Part shown: positions 27,938 to 36,457 of the stretch, in pieces
How positions within the stretch are numbered: the stretch's first letter is position 1
Layout of the letters: the number at the start of each line of letters is the position of its first letter
Source of the DNA: Ga0077527 sp964533495
GTDB lineage: Bacteria > Pseudomonadota > Gammaproteobacteria > Burkholderiales > SG8-41
Direction of reading: 5' to 3'
Assembly (NCBI GenBank): GCA_964533495.1
Contig: CAZHJU010000009.1
Location: 25,069-89,068, forward strand
DNA: 64,000 nucleotides
The notes under the pieces: generated by a model
What the model saw: the letters and a program-made list of their open reading frames with translations, nothing else
Databases searched by the model: none
What the model was told of the DNA's origin: nothing
Made by a program: the position numbers and the translations under genes

Positions 27938-29674
27938 TTATGCCGCGGCAGCCACCGCCGGCAGTCCCGGCGGCGGCTCCGCCGCTTCCAGCCCCGGCAC
28001 CGGACGCAATTCGCCGCACACACTGCCCTCCGCGTTCCGCAACACGATGTTGGCGAGAAATTTCCCGTCGTCGCGTTCCGGAAAATCGAGGCGGAAATGC
28101 CCGCCGCGGCTTTCCTCGCGCATCAGCGCCGCGGTCGCAAGCATGCGCGCGACCTGGATCAGATTGCGGGTCTCCAGCGACAGGCGCAGGCAGTCGAAAC
28201 GCGCGCGCACCGTGTCGCCGCTGACGCCGATCCTGTCGAAGCGCGCCTCCAGCCGATCGAGCTGCCGCATCGCGTCCTGCAGCCGGTCGGCCCGCCGCAC
28301 CTGCCCCACCGATTCCACCACCAGTTGCTGCACGTCGTTGCGCCAGGCCTCCGGCGACTCGCCGTCGCGCCGCGACCATGCGTCGAGGGCCGCGATGCCT
28401 TCGCGCCAGTCCCCCATGCCGGCCGACACCGCCGGCTGCGTCCGCGCCTCCAGCGCCGCCGCCAGTCCCGAACGATAGCCGAACACGTAGCTGTCGATCA
28501 GCGCGGCGCCGCCGAGGCGGTTCGCACCGTGGATGCCGCCCGCCGCCTCGCCGCCGGCATAAAGGCCGCGCACCGCGCTGCGACCCCATTCGTCGATGCG
28601 CACGCCGCCGAGGTAGGTGTGCGGGCAGCTCGTCACCTCCAGGAAATCCCTGCTCATGTCGACGCCGCCGTTCATGAAGGTCTTGACGATGTCGCCGGAG
28701 GCGCCGTGGTTCGCCTCCTCGAACACGTGGCGGATGTCGATGCACACCGCGTTGTTGGCGGTGCCGCGCCCCTCGAAAATCTCCATCGCCACCGCGCGGT
28801 TCAGCATCGAGCGCGTCGAGCGCTCCATGCGCTCCGGGTCGTAGCGCTTCATGAAGCGCTCGCCGTCCCTGTTGAGCAGGTAGCCACCCTCGTTGAGGAA
28901 GCCGCTGGAATGCGGCGGGTAGCCCGCGAGCTTCGCCGGCGCCGCGGTGATCATCTGGTAATCGATGAACTCCATGTCGATCAGTTCCGCGCCCGCGCGC
29001 CAGGCCATCGCGTAGCCGTCGCCGGTGATCGTCGGCGGCGAATCGTTCAGCGCGTGCAGTTGCGGCGCGCCGCCCGTGGTCAGCACCGTCGAACGCGCGT
29101 GCACCACCACCGGCACGCCCTCGCGATAGCGGAAACCCCAGGCGCCGACAACGCGCCCTTCGTGGCGCAGCAGGTCGACCAGCATCACGTGATCCATCGG
29201 ATCGACGCCGTCGCCCCTGGTTTTTTTCGACAGCGCGTTCATCAGCGGCTTGCCCATCAGGCGCCCGCAGTGCACCAGCCGCGCATGGCGGTGCGGAAAG
29301 GCCCCCATCTTCTGGTCGTAGCGGCCGTCGGGCAGCTTCGCGAGCCCCAGCCCCCAGGCGTCGAGCTCCAGCGTGCGGTCTATCGACTCGCGGCACATCA
29401 ACTGCGCGAGCCGCCTGTTGTTCAGGCCGAAGCCGCCCTGCAGGGTGTCCTCGAAGAACAGGTCCGGATTGTCGTCGGCGCTGGAGTGCCCGATCGCGAC
29501 CGAATGGCCGCCGCGCGCCATCGACGAACTGCCCGAGGCATAGGTGCCCTTGGTCAGCAGCACGGGCGTGACGCCCGCGCGCTGCGCCCCGACCGCGGCC
29601 ATCATGCCCGCCACGCCGCCGCCAATGATCAACACGTCCGCCGTCAGATGCCGGACGCCGCCCGACTCGACCAT
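27938..29674 (-). CDS. FAD-dependent oxidoreductase, fumarate reductase/succinate dehydrogenase flavoprotein family
   Basis: A 578-residue flavoprotein. The N-terminal FAD motif is VLIIGGGVAGMMAAVGA. MARGGHSVAIG and NNRRLAQLMC follow, then the substrate-domain segment CPHTYLGGVRIDEWGRS and the second FAD motif GLYAGGEAAGGIHGANR. A C-terminal helical domain ends the chain. GTYASGSSSMARGG carries serine where succinate dehydrogenases hold the FAD-linking histidine, so flavin is probably non-covalent. The ATG at 29674 is favoured by an AGGAGGAGC site. It oxidises or reduces an alpha/beta carbon pair of an organic acid, or acts as an aspartate-oxidase-like enzyme. Confidence 0.87.
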   Translation of the reverse strand: MVESGGVRHLTADVLIIGGGVAGMMAAVGAQRAGVTPVLLTKGTYASGSSSMARGGHSVAIGHSSADDNPDLFFEDTLQGGFGLNNRRLAQLMCRESIDRTLELDAWGLGLAKLPDGRYDQKMGAFPHRHARLVHCGRLMGKPLMNALSKKTRGDGVDPMDHVMLVDLLRHEGRVVGAWGFRYREGVPVVVHARSTVLTTGGAPQLHALNDSPPTITGDGYAMAWRAGAELIDMEFIDYQMITAAPAKLAGYPPHSSGFLNEGGYLLNRDGERFMKRYDPERMERSTRSMLNRAVAMEIFEGRGTANNAVCIDIRHVFEEANHGASGDIVKTFMNGGVDMSRDFLEVTSCPHTYLGGVRIDEWGRSAVRGLYAGGEAAGGIHGANRLGGAALIDSYVFGYRSGLAAALEARTQPAVSAGMGDWREGIAALDAWSRRDGESPEAWRNDVQQLVVESVGQVRRADRLQDAMRQLDRLEARFDRIGVSGDTVRARFDCLRLSLETRNLIQVARMLATAALMREESRGGHFRLDFPERDDGKFLANIVLRNAEGSVCGELRPVPGLEAAEPPPGLPAVAAAA

Positions 29675-29890
29675 GCCTGCTCCTCCTGGCAATCCGGCGG
29701 CCGCAGGGTGCGGCCCGCGCCCGGCGGCTGTTGTCCTGTTTTCCGCCGCCGGCCGGTTGGCGCTGCAGACGGCAGATTAAGTGCGCCCTGCCGGGTTTGG
29801 CAAGCAGATCAGCATGTGGCCCCGGGCCGCGGCCTCGGAGCGGATTTGTGCTCTAATGAATCCGCCGGACTGCACCCCACGGAGGAGACC

Positions 29891-30805
29891 ATGGATACAG
29901 TGCAAGACGCCCGACTCGACATCCGCGACAGCGGCAGACCGGTCGGTGCGGAAGTCTGCGGCGTCGACCTGTCGCAGAACCTGGACGACGCCACCTTCAA
30001 CGCGATCAAGAACCTGCTCGACCGCAGCGGCATGATCTGCCTGCGCGGCCAGAAGCTGACGCCGGAGCAGTTGATCGCCTTCACCGCGCGCTTCGGTCCC
30101 CCGGACAAACACGTGCGCCAGGAATATGCCCTGCCCGGCCACCCGCAGATCCACCTGATCTCGAACGTCAAGGACGGCGAGCGCTCGATCGGCTCCGCCT
30201 ATGCCGGCGACGACTGGCACACCGACCTCTGCTTCATGCGCAAGCCCGGCCACTACACCTTCCTCTACGCCATCGAAGTGCCCGTCAAGGACGGCCGCGT
30301 GCTCGGCGACACCTGCTTCGCCAGCACCGCGCAGGCGTACGACACGCTTGACGCCGGCACCCGCGACTGGCTGGACCAACAACGCGGCATATTCCAGTAC
30401 CACCGCGCGCAGGAACGCAAGCAGCAGCAACGCGCGAAGGATCACGCCCGCCCGCCGCTGACCGCCGCACAGAAAGCCGCGACACCCGACGTCTCGCACG
30501 ACGCCGTGATCACCCACCCGGTCACCGGCCGCAAGTGCATCTACGTCAACAAGACCTACACCTTCGGCTTCGAAGGCATGAAAGAGGAAGACGCAGCGCC
30601 GATCCTCAAGCGCCTGCACGAACACATCACCCGCGACGATGCGGTCTACACCCACAAATGGCAGGCCGGCGACATCATTCTGTGGGACAACTACTCGACG
30701 CAGCACATGGCGGTCGGCGACTATGCGTTGCCGCAGCGAAGGTTGATGCACCGGACGGCGATTTGTGGGACGGATGAGTTGGGGGCGAAGGTGCTGGCGG
30801 GGTAA
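29891..30805 (+). CDS. TauD/TfdA family Fe(II)/2-oxoglutarate dioxygenase
   Basis: A 304-residue dioxygenase. The N-terminus VGAEVCGVDLSQNLDD is typical of TauD. Iron ligands are DDWHTDLCF (H-x-D) near residue 115 and a distal histidine near the C-terminus in WDNYSTQHMAVGDY. The 2-oxoglutarate-binding arginine is probably in RRLMHRTAICG. The ribosome site GGAGGAG is 3 bp from the ATG. Divergent from the flavoprotein gene. Relatives cleave taurine, alkyl sulfates or aryloxyacetates; the substrate here is unknown. Confidence 0.92.
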   Translation: MDTVQDARLDIRDSGRPVGAEVCGVDLSQNLDDATFNAIKNLLDRSGMICLRGQKLTPEQLIAFTARFGPPDKHVRQEYALPGHPQIHLISNVKDGERSIGSAYAGDDWHTDLCFMRKPGHYTFLYAIEVPVKDGRVLGDTCFASTAQAYDTLDAGTRDWLDQQRGIFQYHRAQERKQQQRAKDHARPPLTAAQKAATPDVSHDAVITHPVTGRKCIYVNKTYTFGFEGMKEEDAAPILKRLHEHITRDDAVYTHKWQAGDIILWDNYSTQHMAVGDYALPQRRLMHRTAICGTDELGAKVLAG

Positions 30806-30925
30806 GTCGTATTAACCAGTGTAGCTTTTCCAAAAACTTACACTGACCATATTTATCCCCGAAATTGTCCGCGACGCTCGCTGCCATCCAGCTCAAACCC
30901 ATCGCAAGAGAAAGCGAATGTGACG

Positions 30926-31816
30926 ATGTACCCCACCAAACTCTACGTAATCGGCAACGGTTTTGACTTATGGCATGAAATTCCGTCTGGTTACGCGCAG
31001 TTCAAGCAGCACACGAGGCAACGGCATCAAGACCTTTTCGATGCTATCGATCGCTATCTTCCAGCCGATGAAGAATGGAATAATCTCGAAGCTGCCTTGG
31101 CCAACATTGACGTGGACAGCATCATTGAGAATCTCGATCACTTCATGCTTTCCTACGGTGCCGAGAACTGGAGCGACTCAGGGCATCATGATTTTCAGTA
31201 CGAGGTCAAACAGGTCGTGCAACGTCTCTCGACCAAACTCAGGGCTCGGTTCGCCGAATGGATACGGTCGCTGAAGATTCCAACGCCCGACACGGCGGTG
31301 AAGCGCCTGAGCAGGATCGACGTAAACGCCGCTTTCCTCACCTTCAACTACACACCAACGCTTGCAAGTCTCTATGCGGTGCCGTCTTCGCATGTGCTGC
31401 ACATTCATGGTGAGGCCACGATGCAGGACAGCGAGTTAATCCTGGGGCATGCGTGGAATCCAGCGCAGCACCTCCCCCTCAATGACCGACCAGGTATCGA
31501 AGACATCGATATCCGCCTGAGGGAGGCCCACGGCATCCTGGATGGCTACTTCTCGAAGACGTTCAAACCGTCAGAACGCCTGATCCGCGAGCATCAGGCA
31601 TTCTTTGACCAGCTCGTCGCAATAGAGACCGTGCATGTACTCGGACATTCTCTAGCTGAAGTGGATGCTCCCTACATCCAGGCATTGCTCAAAGTGCCCA
31701 GCGTTTCTGCCGCCTATTGGTATGTAGCCTGCCGCTCGGAGCAGGAGCGTCCAACGAAGCGTGATCGGTTGATCGCGCTTGGGGTAGATACCCAGCGAGC
31801 TGTGCCCGTTCTCTGA
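30926..31816 (+). CDS. AbiH family phage abortive-infection protein
   Basis: A 296-residue protein beginning KLYVIGNGFDLWHEIPSGY, the AbiH hallmark, followed by AFLTFNYTPTL, HVLHIHGEA, LILGHAWNP and VLGHSLAEVDAPY. AbiH was described as a lactococcal phage-exclusion protein; its mechanism is unresolved. The gene is visibly more AT-rich than its neighbours and stands alone, which suggests acquisition by transfer. ATG at 30926 chosen; a GTG at 30920 is also in frame. It has no partner gene here. Confidence 0.88.
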   Translation: MYPTKLYVIGNGFDLWHEIPSGYAQFKQHTRQRHQDLFDAIDRYLPADEEWNNLEAALANIDVDSIIENLDHFMLSYGAENWSDSGHHDFQYEVKQVVQRLSTKLRARFAEWIRSLKIPTPDTAVKRLSRIDVNAAFLTFNYTPTLASLYAVPSSHVLHIHGEATMQDSELILGHAWNPAQHLPLNDRPGIEDIDIRLREAHGILDGYFSKTFKPSERLIREHQAFFDQLVAIETVHVLGHSLAEVDAPYIQALLKVPSVSAAYWYVACRSEQERPTKRDRLIALGVDTQRAVPVL

Positions 31817-32017
31817 ACCGACTACTAGTCGGTGCAGTTCGGGGCCGAAGTGGAATTCCCAGAATTTAGTGGCCACGTTTGGCTATTCGCTCGAAGTCTC
31901 TTGTGGCTCAGCAGAGGGATGATGTTGCGGTCGATGACGCCTTAAGCGCCGGAGTTGATTTCTTTTTTACGGATGGCTATTCGGCCCACTTATCTTTGAT
32001 CTTTCAGTGGGTGATTA
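31817..32017. other. Non-coding gap after abiH
   Basis: About 200 bp without a convincing gene. It contains a short palindrome CGACTACTAGTCGG at 31818-31831 and moderately AT-rich sequence in keeping with the abiH region. I see no RNA gene or insertion-sequence end that I could name. Confidence 0.4.
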
Positions 32018-32053
32018 CAAAAAAAGGGGCCTCCCGGCCCCTTTTCCTTTTCC
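32018..32053. terminator. Bidirectional intrinsic terminator between abiH and the UGSC gene
   Basis: A hairpin with arms AAAAGGGGCC and GGCCCCTTTT around a four-base loop, preceded by an A-run and followed by a T-rich run. It can terminate the rightward abiH transcript and the leftward selenoprotein transcript, whose stop codon is at 32069. Confidence 0.85.
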
Positions 32054-32068
32054 ACAACTTCCTCACGG

Positions 32069-32608
32069 CTAACCCGCCTGCTGCCCCTTCAACAACAACT
32101 CCACCACCTGCGGCGTAATCTCCGCCGCGCGCTGATCCAACTGTTCCGGCGTCAGGTTGGCGATCGGGTGCGGCACCACCAGGAACTTGAAATCCGGCAC
32201 GCCCCAGGTTTTCGCCATCGCCTTGCCGGTGACCGTGAACACGTGGGTCACGATGGAAGCCGAAGGCACGCCCTGCTGTTCAAACATTATGCTGTCGAGC
32301 ACACTGCCCGAGCTGCATGACCCTCAGTCGCCGACACCCGCAACGATGACGTCGCAGTTCGCCTTGTATTCGGCGAGCAGTTCCGGGCTGGGCGCGGAAC
32401 CGGAGCTTTTCTTGCGGCGGATCAGGTGCGTCTTGGCGCCGTGTTCGCGCTCGAGGATGCCGGCGACGCGCAGCAGGATCTGGTCGGAGTTGTACTTGGT
32501 GTTGTCGACCAGGCCGACGCGCAGGCCTTTCAGCGACTTCGGCCGCGGCACGAAGCTGATCTTTCGCCCGGTGGCTTCGGTGGTGGGATCGTAAATCTGG
32601 ATGCTCAT
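32069..32608 (-). CDS. UGSC-family selenoprotein (in-frame UGA read as selenocysteine)
   Basis: Two minus-strand frames, 32324-32608 and 32069-32326, are in the same phase and separated only by TGA at 32324-32326. Read through, they give one 179-residue protein. Residue 95 is then U in the motif GVGDUGSCSSGSV, exactly the U-G-S-C signature of the UGSC (seleno)protein family. The N-terminus reads IQIYDPTTEATGRK and the C-terminus TPQVVELLLKGQQAG, both expected for a full-length member. A 6-bp SECIS-like hairpin lies 13-29 nt after the UGA. Start ATG at 32608 has AAGGAGGTCG before it. It is probably a thiol/selenol redox enzyme; the reaction is unknown. If no Sec machinery exists, it is a nonsense-disrupted gene. 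Confidence 0.87.
32295..32311 (-). promoter_or_regulatory. Bacterial SECIS-like hairpin of the UGSC gene
   Basis: On the minus strand UCGGGC and GCUCGA pair into six base pairs (one G-U) around the loop AGUGU, starting 13 nt after the UGA. A small apical loop with G at its second position and a GU 16-37 nt from the UGA is the known requirement for SelB-binding bacterial SECIS elements. The pairing was found by eye. Confidence 0.65.
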
Positions 32609-32622
32609 AACGACCTCCTTAT

Positions 32623-32650
32623 AAAAATATCAATAAAATCAAATATTTAT
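32623..32650 (-). repeat. 28-bp AT-rich motif, copy C
   Basis: Read on the minus strand the core is TTGATTTTATTGATA, identical to copy A, ending 3 bp before the ribosome site of the UGSC selenoprotein gene and in the same direction. Its placement relative to the downstream gene matches copy A. Confidence 0.62.
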
Positions 32651-32657
32651 AGAATTT

Positions 32658-32746
32658 GTCATTCCGGATGTGTGTCGTACGATCCGGAATCCAGTGGTTT
32701 CGCCGGCGCTGCTGCTGGATTCCGGCGTTCGCCGGAATGACGGGAT
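32658..32746. repeat. Palindromic REP-like intergenic repeat, copy 2
   Basis: Outer arms GTCATTCCGG and CCGGAATGAC and inner arms GGAATCCAG and CTGGATTCCGGC form nested hairpins. The arms match copy 1 at 17391. The CACAGAGGGCACAGAG-type element follows at about 32757-32790, as it does beside copy 1. Confidence 0.72.
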
Positions 32747-32803
32747 ATCGGGGGTTTCTCTGTGAACTCTGTGCCCTCTGTGGCTGAAAAGGTTTTTGCA
32801 TTT

Positions 32804-33841
32804 TCACGATACCCGGATTTCGCGCGTGACGCTCTGCGAGCCGTTCTTGCCGCCCCAGCCCGGGATGTAGCAGGACTGCACGCCGGCGCGTCCGCCGGCA
32901 GCAATCACCAGCAGGTCCTGCGGCGCGTGCACGAGGTTGACCATTTCCTTTTCGCTCTCGGCGGTGGGCGTGCCCGGTTTCATGATCGCGCGCTGCAGTT
33001 CCGCCACCGACACCTGCGTGTGTTCGAACACGTATTTCTGGACGTCCTCGCGCGACCAGCCGCCTTTCTTCATGATTTCCTGGTGCTCGCCGGCGAACAC
33101 CATCGCGTACTGCGGCTGGCGGTTGGTGCCCGCGGATATGCGCATCTGCGCGCAGGCAGTGGCCAGCACGCCCTCGGGCGTCGCACTGAGGCCGTTCGAA
33201 TACTGGTGCGGCGCGAAGGCGGCGAAAATCGTCACCGCGCTCTGCTCCGGCCGGAAACCACGCGTGGTGTGGAAAGCCGGCCACGGGCTGTCTTCCTCGT
33301 TCTCGGCGATACAGTAGCTGTACTTGCCGGCATGGCCGAGACTGGAGCGGTCGAGCTCGCCGGGCAGCGTGCCGATGACGTTGCGCATCACCAGACGGAT
33401 CGCGCGGCCGATGGTGGCGTTGGCGCGCCAGCCGGGGCCGAACAGGTTGTCGCCGCTGTTCATGCCGAGTTTTTTCGCGATCGGGCCGTTGACCAGCATG
33501 AACACCGCGGAGCCGCCGGTGCTGGTCGCCGGGCCGTGGTAGCCGTACAGCGGATCGGCCAGCGCCTCGACGGCCGCCGCGATCACCGGCATGTATTCGG
33601 GCTTGCAGCCGGCCATCACCGCGTTGATCGCGACCTTTTCGGCGGTCACCGACACCTGGCGGTTTTCGATGAAGGCCAGCTGGTGGTCGGGCTTCAGCGC
33701 GGCGCCGTCGAGCATCGCCGCGATGCGGTCCGCGGTCGGCGGAATCACCGGCAGGCCGTCGGTCCAGCCCTTGGCGTAACACAGGTCGATGGCGCTGCCG
33801 AGATCGTCGGCGGTGTGCTTGCGCGATTTGAGTTCGATCAT
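32804..33841 (-). CDS. Conserved protein with GWTDGLPV motif, probable partner of the UGSC selenoprotein
   Basis: A 345-residue soluble protein. Near the N-terminus is CYAKGWTDGLPVIPPTADR. Further on are GCKPEYMPVIAAAVEAL, a glycine/serine-rich GPATSTGGSAVFMLVNGPIA and the C-terminal APQDLLVIAAGGRAGVQSC. I recall the GWTDGLPV block from proteins encoded next to UGSC proteins, but I cannot assign a reaction. Start ATG at 33841 was chosen for its GAGGAG site 5 bp upstream. It is upstream of the UGSC gene on the same strand, separated by the composite repeat module. Confidence 0.72.
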   Translation of the reverse strand: MIELKSRKHTADDLGSAIDLCYAKGWTDGLPVIPPTADRIAAMLDGAALKPDHQLAFIENRQVSVTAEKVAINAVMAGCKPEYMPVIAAAVEALADPLYGYHGPATSTGGSAVFMLVNGPIAKKLGMNSGDNLFGPGWRANATIGRAIRLVMRNVIGTLPGELDRSSLGHAGKYSYCIAENEEDSPWPAFHTTRGFRPEQSAVTIFAAFAPHQYSNGLSATPEGVLATACAQMRISAGTNRQPQYAMVFAGEHQEIMKKGGWSREDVQKYVFEHTQVSVAELQRAIMKPGTPTAESEKEMVNLVHAPQDLLVIAAGGRAGVQSCYIPGWGGKNGSQSVTREIRVS

Positions 33842-34048
33842 GCCGCTCCTCACGGGAAACCCGGTCTTGCGCCGGAAAAAGTGGAATCGAGTCTACTCCA
33901 AACATGGAATAGCGCCGCAGTGCATTCCAGATAGTGACGCACTACGGTTGACGCACCGGCGCCAGCCGGAATCCAGGTTTTTCCTGCCGAATCGGGTGGT
34001 TACCGGGTTCCGGCTGGACGGTCAATTCTGCTAACGTGGCGCCTCGCC

Positions 34049-34384
34049 ATGTTGCCGCCCGCCGAACTCCTGCTGTCCGCCCTTTTCCTCGCCCTCGCCT
34101 GGCTGTGGTGGGACAGCATGCAGGCGCGCGAAGCGGCCGTCGCCATGGCGCGCAGCGCCTGCGAGGCCGAGGGCCTGCAGTTCCTCGACGACACCGTGGG
34201 CATCGCCAGCCTCAAACCCGCGCGCAATGCCGACGGCCGCCTGCTGCTGCAACGGGCCTACGACTTCGAGTTCAGCGACACCGGCGACAACCGCATGAAA
34301 GGCAGCGTGGTCATACTGGGCCGCCAGGTGCTCCTGCTCAACCTGCAGCCGCGCACCACGGCGACCATCATCACGCTGCGCTGA
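34049..34384 (+). CDS. DUF3301 family small membrane-anchored protein
   Basis: A 111-residue protein with one N-terminal hydrophobic helix (ELLLSALFLALAWLWWDS) followed by MARSACEAEGLQFLDDTVG and YDFEFSDTGDNR. These are the features of DUF3301, found in gamma- and betaproteobacteria. Function unknown. It precedes the ubiquinone genes by 140 bp on the same strand but is not known to take part in that pathway. Confidence 0.83.
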   Translation: MLPPAELLLSALFLALAWLWWDSMQAREAAVAMARSACEAEGLQFLDDTVGIASLKPARNADGRLLLQRAYDFEFSDTGDNRMKGSVVILGRQVLLLNLQPRTTATIITLR

Positions 34385-34524
34385 CGCACGACGCGCCGCG
34401 GTGCCGGCGCAGCCCTTGATGCATATCAACGCCCGCAATCCGCCGATGGGGCATCGTGCCGGCTGGCGCAACCCTTGGCGATCCGGCCCGGGGAAGAAGC
34501 CGAGGTGAAACGCCCCATGCCGTC

Positions 34525-35538
34525 ATGCCGAAATCCTCACGCATCGAACTGGTCTGTCCGGCCGGCAGCCTGACTGCGCTGAAGGCCGCCGTCGACAACG
34601 GCGCCGACTGCGTCTACATCGGATTGCGCGACAACACCAACGCGCGCAACTTCGCCGGCCTGAATTTCGACCGCGCGGCCGCGGAACAGGGCGTGCATTA
34701 CGCCCATGCCCGCGGCGCCAGGGTCCTGCTCGCGATCAACACCTACCCGCAACCCGACGGCTGGGAGCGCTGGACCCGCGCGGTGGACACGGCCGCCGCC
34801 GTCGGCATCGATGCGATCATCGTCGCCGACCCCGGGCTGATGCAGTATGCCGCCCGCGCCCACCCCGGCCTGCGCCTGCACCTCTCGGTGCAGGGTTCGG
34901 CGACCAACCATGAGGCGATCAACTTCTATCACCGCCATTTCAACGTGCAGCGCGCGGTGCTGCCGCGCGTGCTGTCGCTGGCGCAGGTGAAGGCCCTCGC
35001 CGCCGGCACCCCGGTCGAAATCGAGGTGTTCGGTTTCGGCAGCCTGTGCGTGATGGTCGAAGGCCGCTGCGCGCTGTCGTCCTACGTCACCGGCGAATCG
35101 CCCAACACCACCGGCGTGTGCTCCCCCGCCAGGGCGGTGCGCTGGCAGGATACGCCGCAGGGACTGGAGTCGCGCCTGAACGGCGTGCTGATCGACCGCT
35201 ATTCCAGGGACGAGAATGCCGCGTACCCGACGCTGTGCAAGGGCCGCTTCGAAGTCGGCGGCGACACCTACTATGCGATCGAGGAGCCGGCGAGCCTCAA
35301 CACGCTGGAACTGCTGCCGGAACTGCGGAACATCGGCGTCTCCGCGATCAAGATCGAAGGCCGTCAGCGCAGCCCGGCATACGTCGCCCAGGTCACCCGG
35401 GTATGGCGGCAGGCCATCGACCGCTGCCTCGGGGAAACGGCGGATTACGCCGTACGCCCGGAATGGGATCTGGCCCTGCGCCGCGTCTCCGAAGGCCAGA
35501 ACCAGACGCTGGGCGCCTATCACCGCCCGTGGAAATGA
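34525..35538 (+). CDS. ubiU: U32 peptidase-family protein UbiU (O2-independent ubiquinone hydroxylation)
   Basis: A 337-residue U32-family protein opening with IELVCPAGSLTALKAAVDNG and containing FGSLCVMVEGRCALSSY, NTTGVCSP and YPTLCKGRFEV, whose cysteines match the 4Fe-4S ligands of UbiU. In Escherichia coli UbiU and UbiV form a heterodimer that hydroxylates ubiquinone precursors without oxygen, using prephenate as oxygen donor, with UbiT as the lipid-binding partner. ubiV follows after 13 bp and ubiT lies two genes further. The set points to anaerobic ubiquinone synthesis and a facultative life style. Confidence 0.92.
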   Translation: MPKSSRIELVCPAGSLTALKAAVDNGADCVYIGLRDNTNARNFAGLNFDRAAAEQGVHYAHARGARVLLAINTYPQPDGWERWTRAVDTAAAVGIDAIIVADPGLMQYAARAHPGLRLHLSVQGSATNHEAINFYHRHFNVQRAVLPRVLSLAQVKALAAGTPVEIEVFGFGSLCVMVEGRCALSSYVTGESPNTTGVCSPARAVRWQDTPQGLESRLNGVLIDRYSRDENAAYPTLCKGRFEVGGDTYYAIEEPASLNTLELLPELRNIGVSAIKIEGRQRSPAYVAQVTRVWRQAIDRCLGETADYAVRPEWDLALRRVSEGQNQTLGAYHRPWK

Positions 35539-35551
35539 AGGCCGCCACGGC

Positions 35552-36451
35552 ATGAAACTCGCACTGGGACCGCTGCTCTATTACTGGCCGCGGCAGCGCA
35601 CACTCGATTTCTATGCCGCCGTCGCGGCCGCCCCCGTCGACATCGTGTACCTCGGCGAGACGGTGTGCTCGCGGCGCCACGAGCTGCGCCTGCCCGACTG
35701 GCTGGACATCGCGGAACGGCTCTCCGCGGCCGGCAAGGAAGTCGTGCTGTCCACGCAGGCGCTGATCGAATCGGAATCCGACCTGAGGACGCTGCGCCGC
35801 ATCGCCGCCAACGGGCGCTTCATGGTCGAAGCCAATGACATGGGCGCCGTCTCGCTGATGGCGGGCGCCCCCTTCGTCGCCAGCCCGCATCTGAACGTGT
35901 TCAATCCGCACACACTGGCCTTCCTCGCCACGCTCGGCGCGACGCGCTGGGTGGCGCCGCTGGAAATGTCGCGGACGGCGCTCGCCGCGATGCAGCACGG
36001 GCGCCCCGCCGGCATACAGACCGAGCTCTTCGGCTACGGCCGGCTGCCGCTCGCGTTCTCCGCGCGCTGCTTTACCGCGCGCCGCCACAACCTGCAGAAG
36101 GACAACTGCGGATTCCGCTGCATCGACTATCCGGACGGCCTGGATCTGCGCAGCCGGGAAGGCCGGCCGTTCCTGGCGCTCAACGGCATCCAGACGCAAT
36201 CCGCGCAGACCCAGAACCTGGTCCGCGAACTCGACGATCTTGCGCAGGCCGGCATCGACGTGCTGCGCATCAGCCCGCAGTCGGCGCACACGCCGGAGAT
36301 CATCGCGCTGTTCCGGCAATGCCTGGAACGGTCGATCAGCCCGGCGCAGGCTGCGCTGCGGGCGGAAGCCCTGATGCCCGGAGAGGCCTGCAACGGCTAC
36401 TGGCACGGCAGGCCGGGACTCGAGCAGGTCGCCGCGACAGACCGGGCCTGA
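35552..36451 (+). CDS. ubiV: U32 peptidase-family protein UbiV (O2-independent ubiquinone hydroxylation)
   Basis: A 299-residue partner of UbiU. It starts LALGPLLYYWPRQRTLDFY and has VYLGETVCSRRHELRL, then SARCFTARRHNLQKDNCGFRC, giving the cysteines for the 4Fe-4S cluster. The ALNGIQTQSAQTQNLVREL segment is typical. It follows ubiU by 13 bp and precedes the TrhA-family gene by 6 bp, so the block is one operon. Confidence 0.92.
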   Translation: MKLALGPLLYYWPRQRTLDFYAAVAAAPVDIVYLGETVCSRRHELRLPDWLDIAERLSAAGKEVVLSTQALIESESDLRTLRRIAANGRFMVEANDMGAVSLMAGAPFVASPHLNVFNPHTLAFLATLGATRWVAPLEMSRTALAAMQHGRPAGIQTELFGYGRLPLAFSARCFTARRHNLQKDNCGFRCIDYPDGLDLRSREGRPFLALNGIQTQSAQTQNLVRELDDLAQAGIDVLRISPQSAHTPEIIALFRQCLERSISPAQAALRAEALMPGEACNGYWHGRPGLEQVAATDRA

Positions 36452-36457
36452 ACGATC

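Noticed and set aside
27656..30805. A 1,049-codon plus-strand open frame
   Set aside because: Only its last 304 codons (from 29891) are a real gene. The rest is antisense to the Bug and flavoprotein genes and has the Arg/His/Ala-rich composition of a GC-rich shadow.
31879..32118. A 79-codon plus-strand frame after abiH
   Set aside because: It crosses the strong terminator and overlaps the UGSC gene antisense; no ribosome site or recognisable domain.
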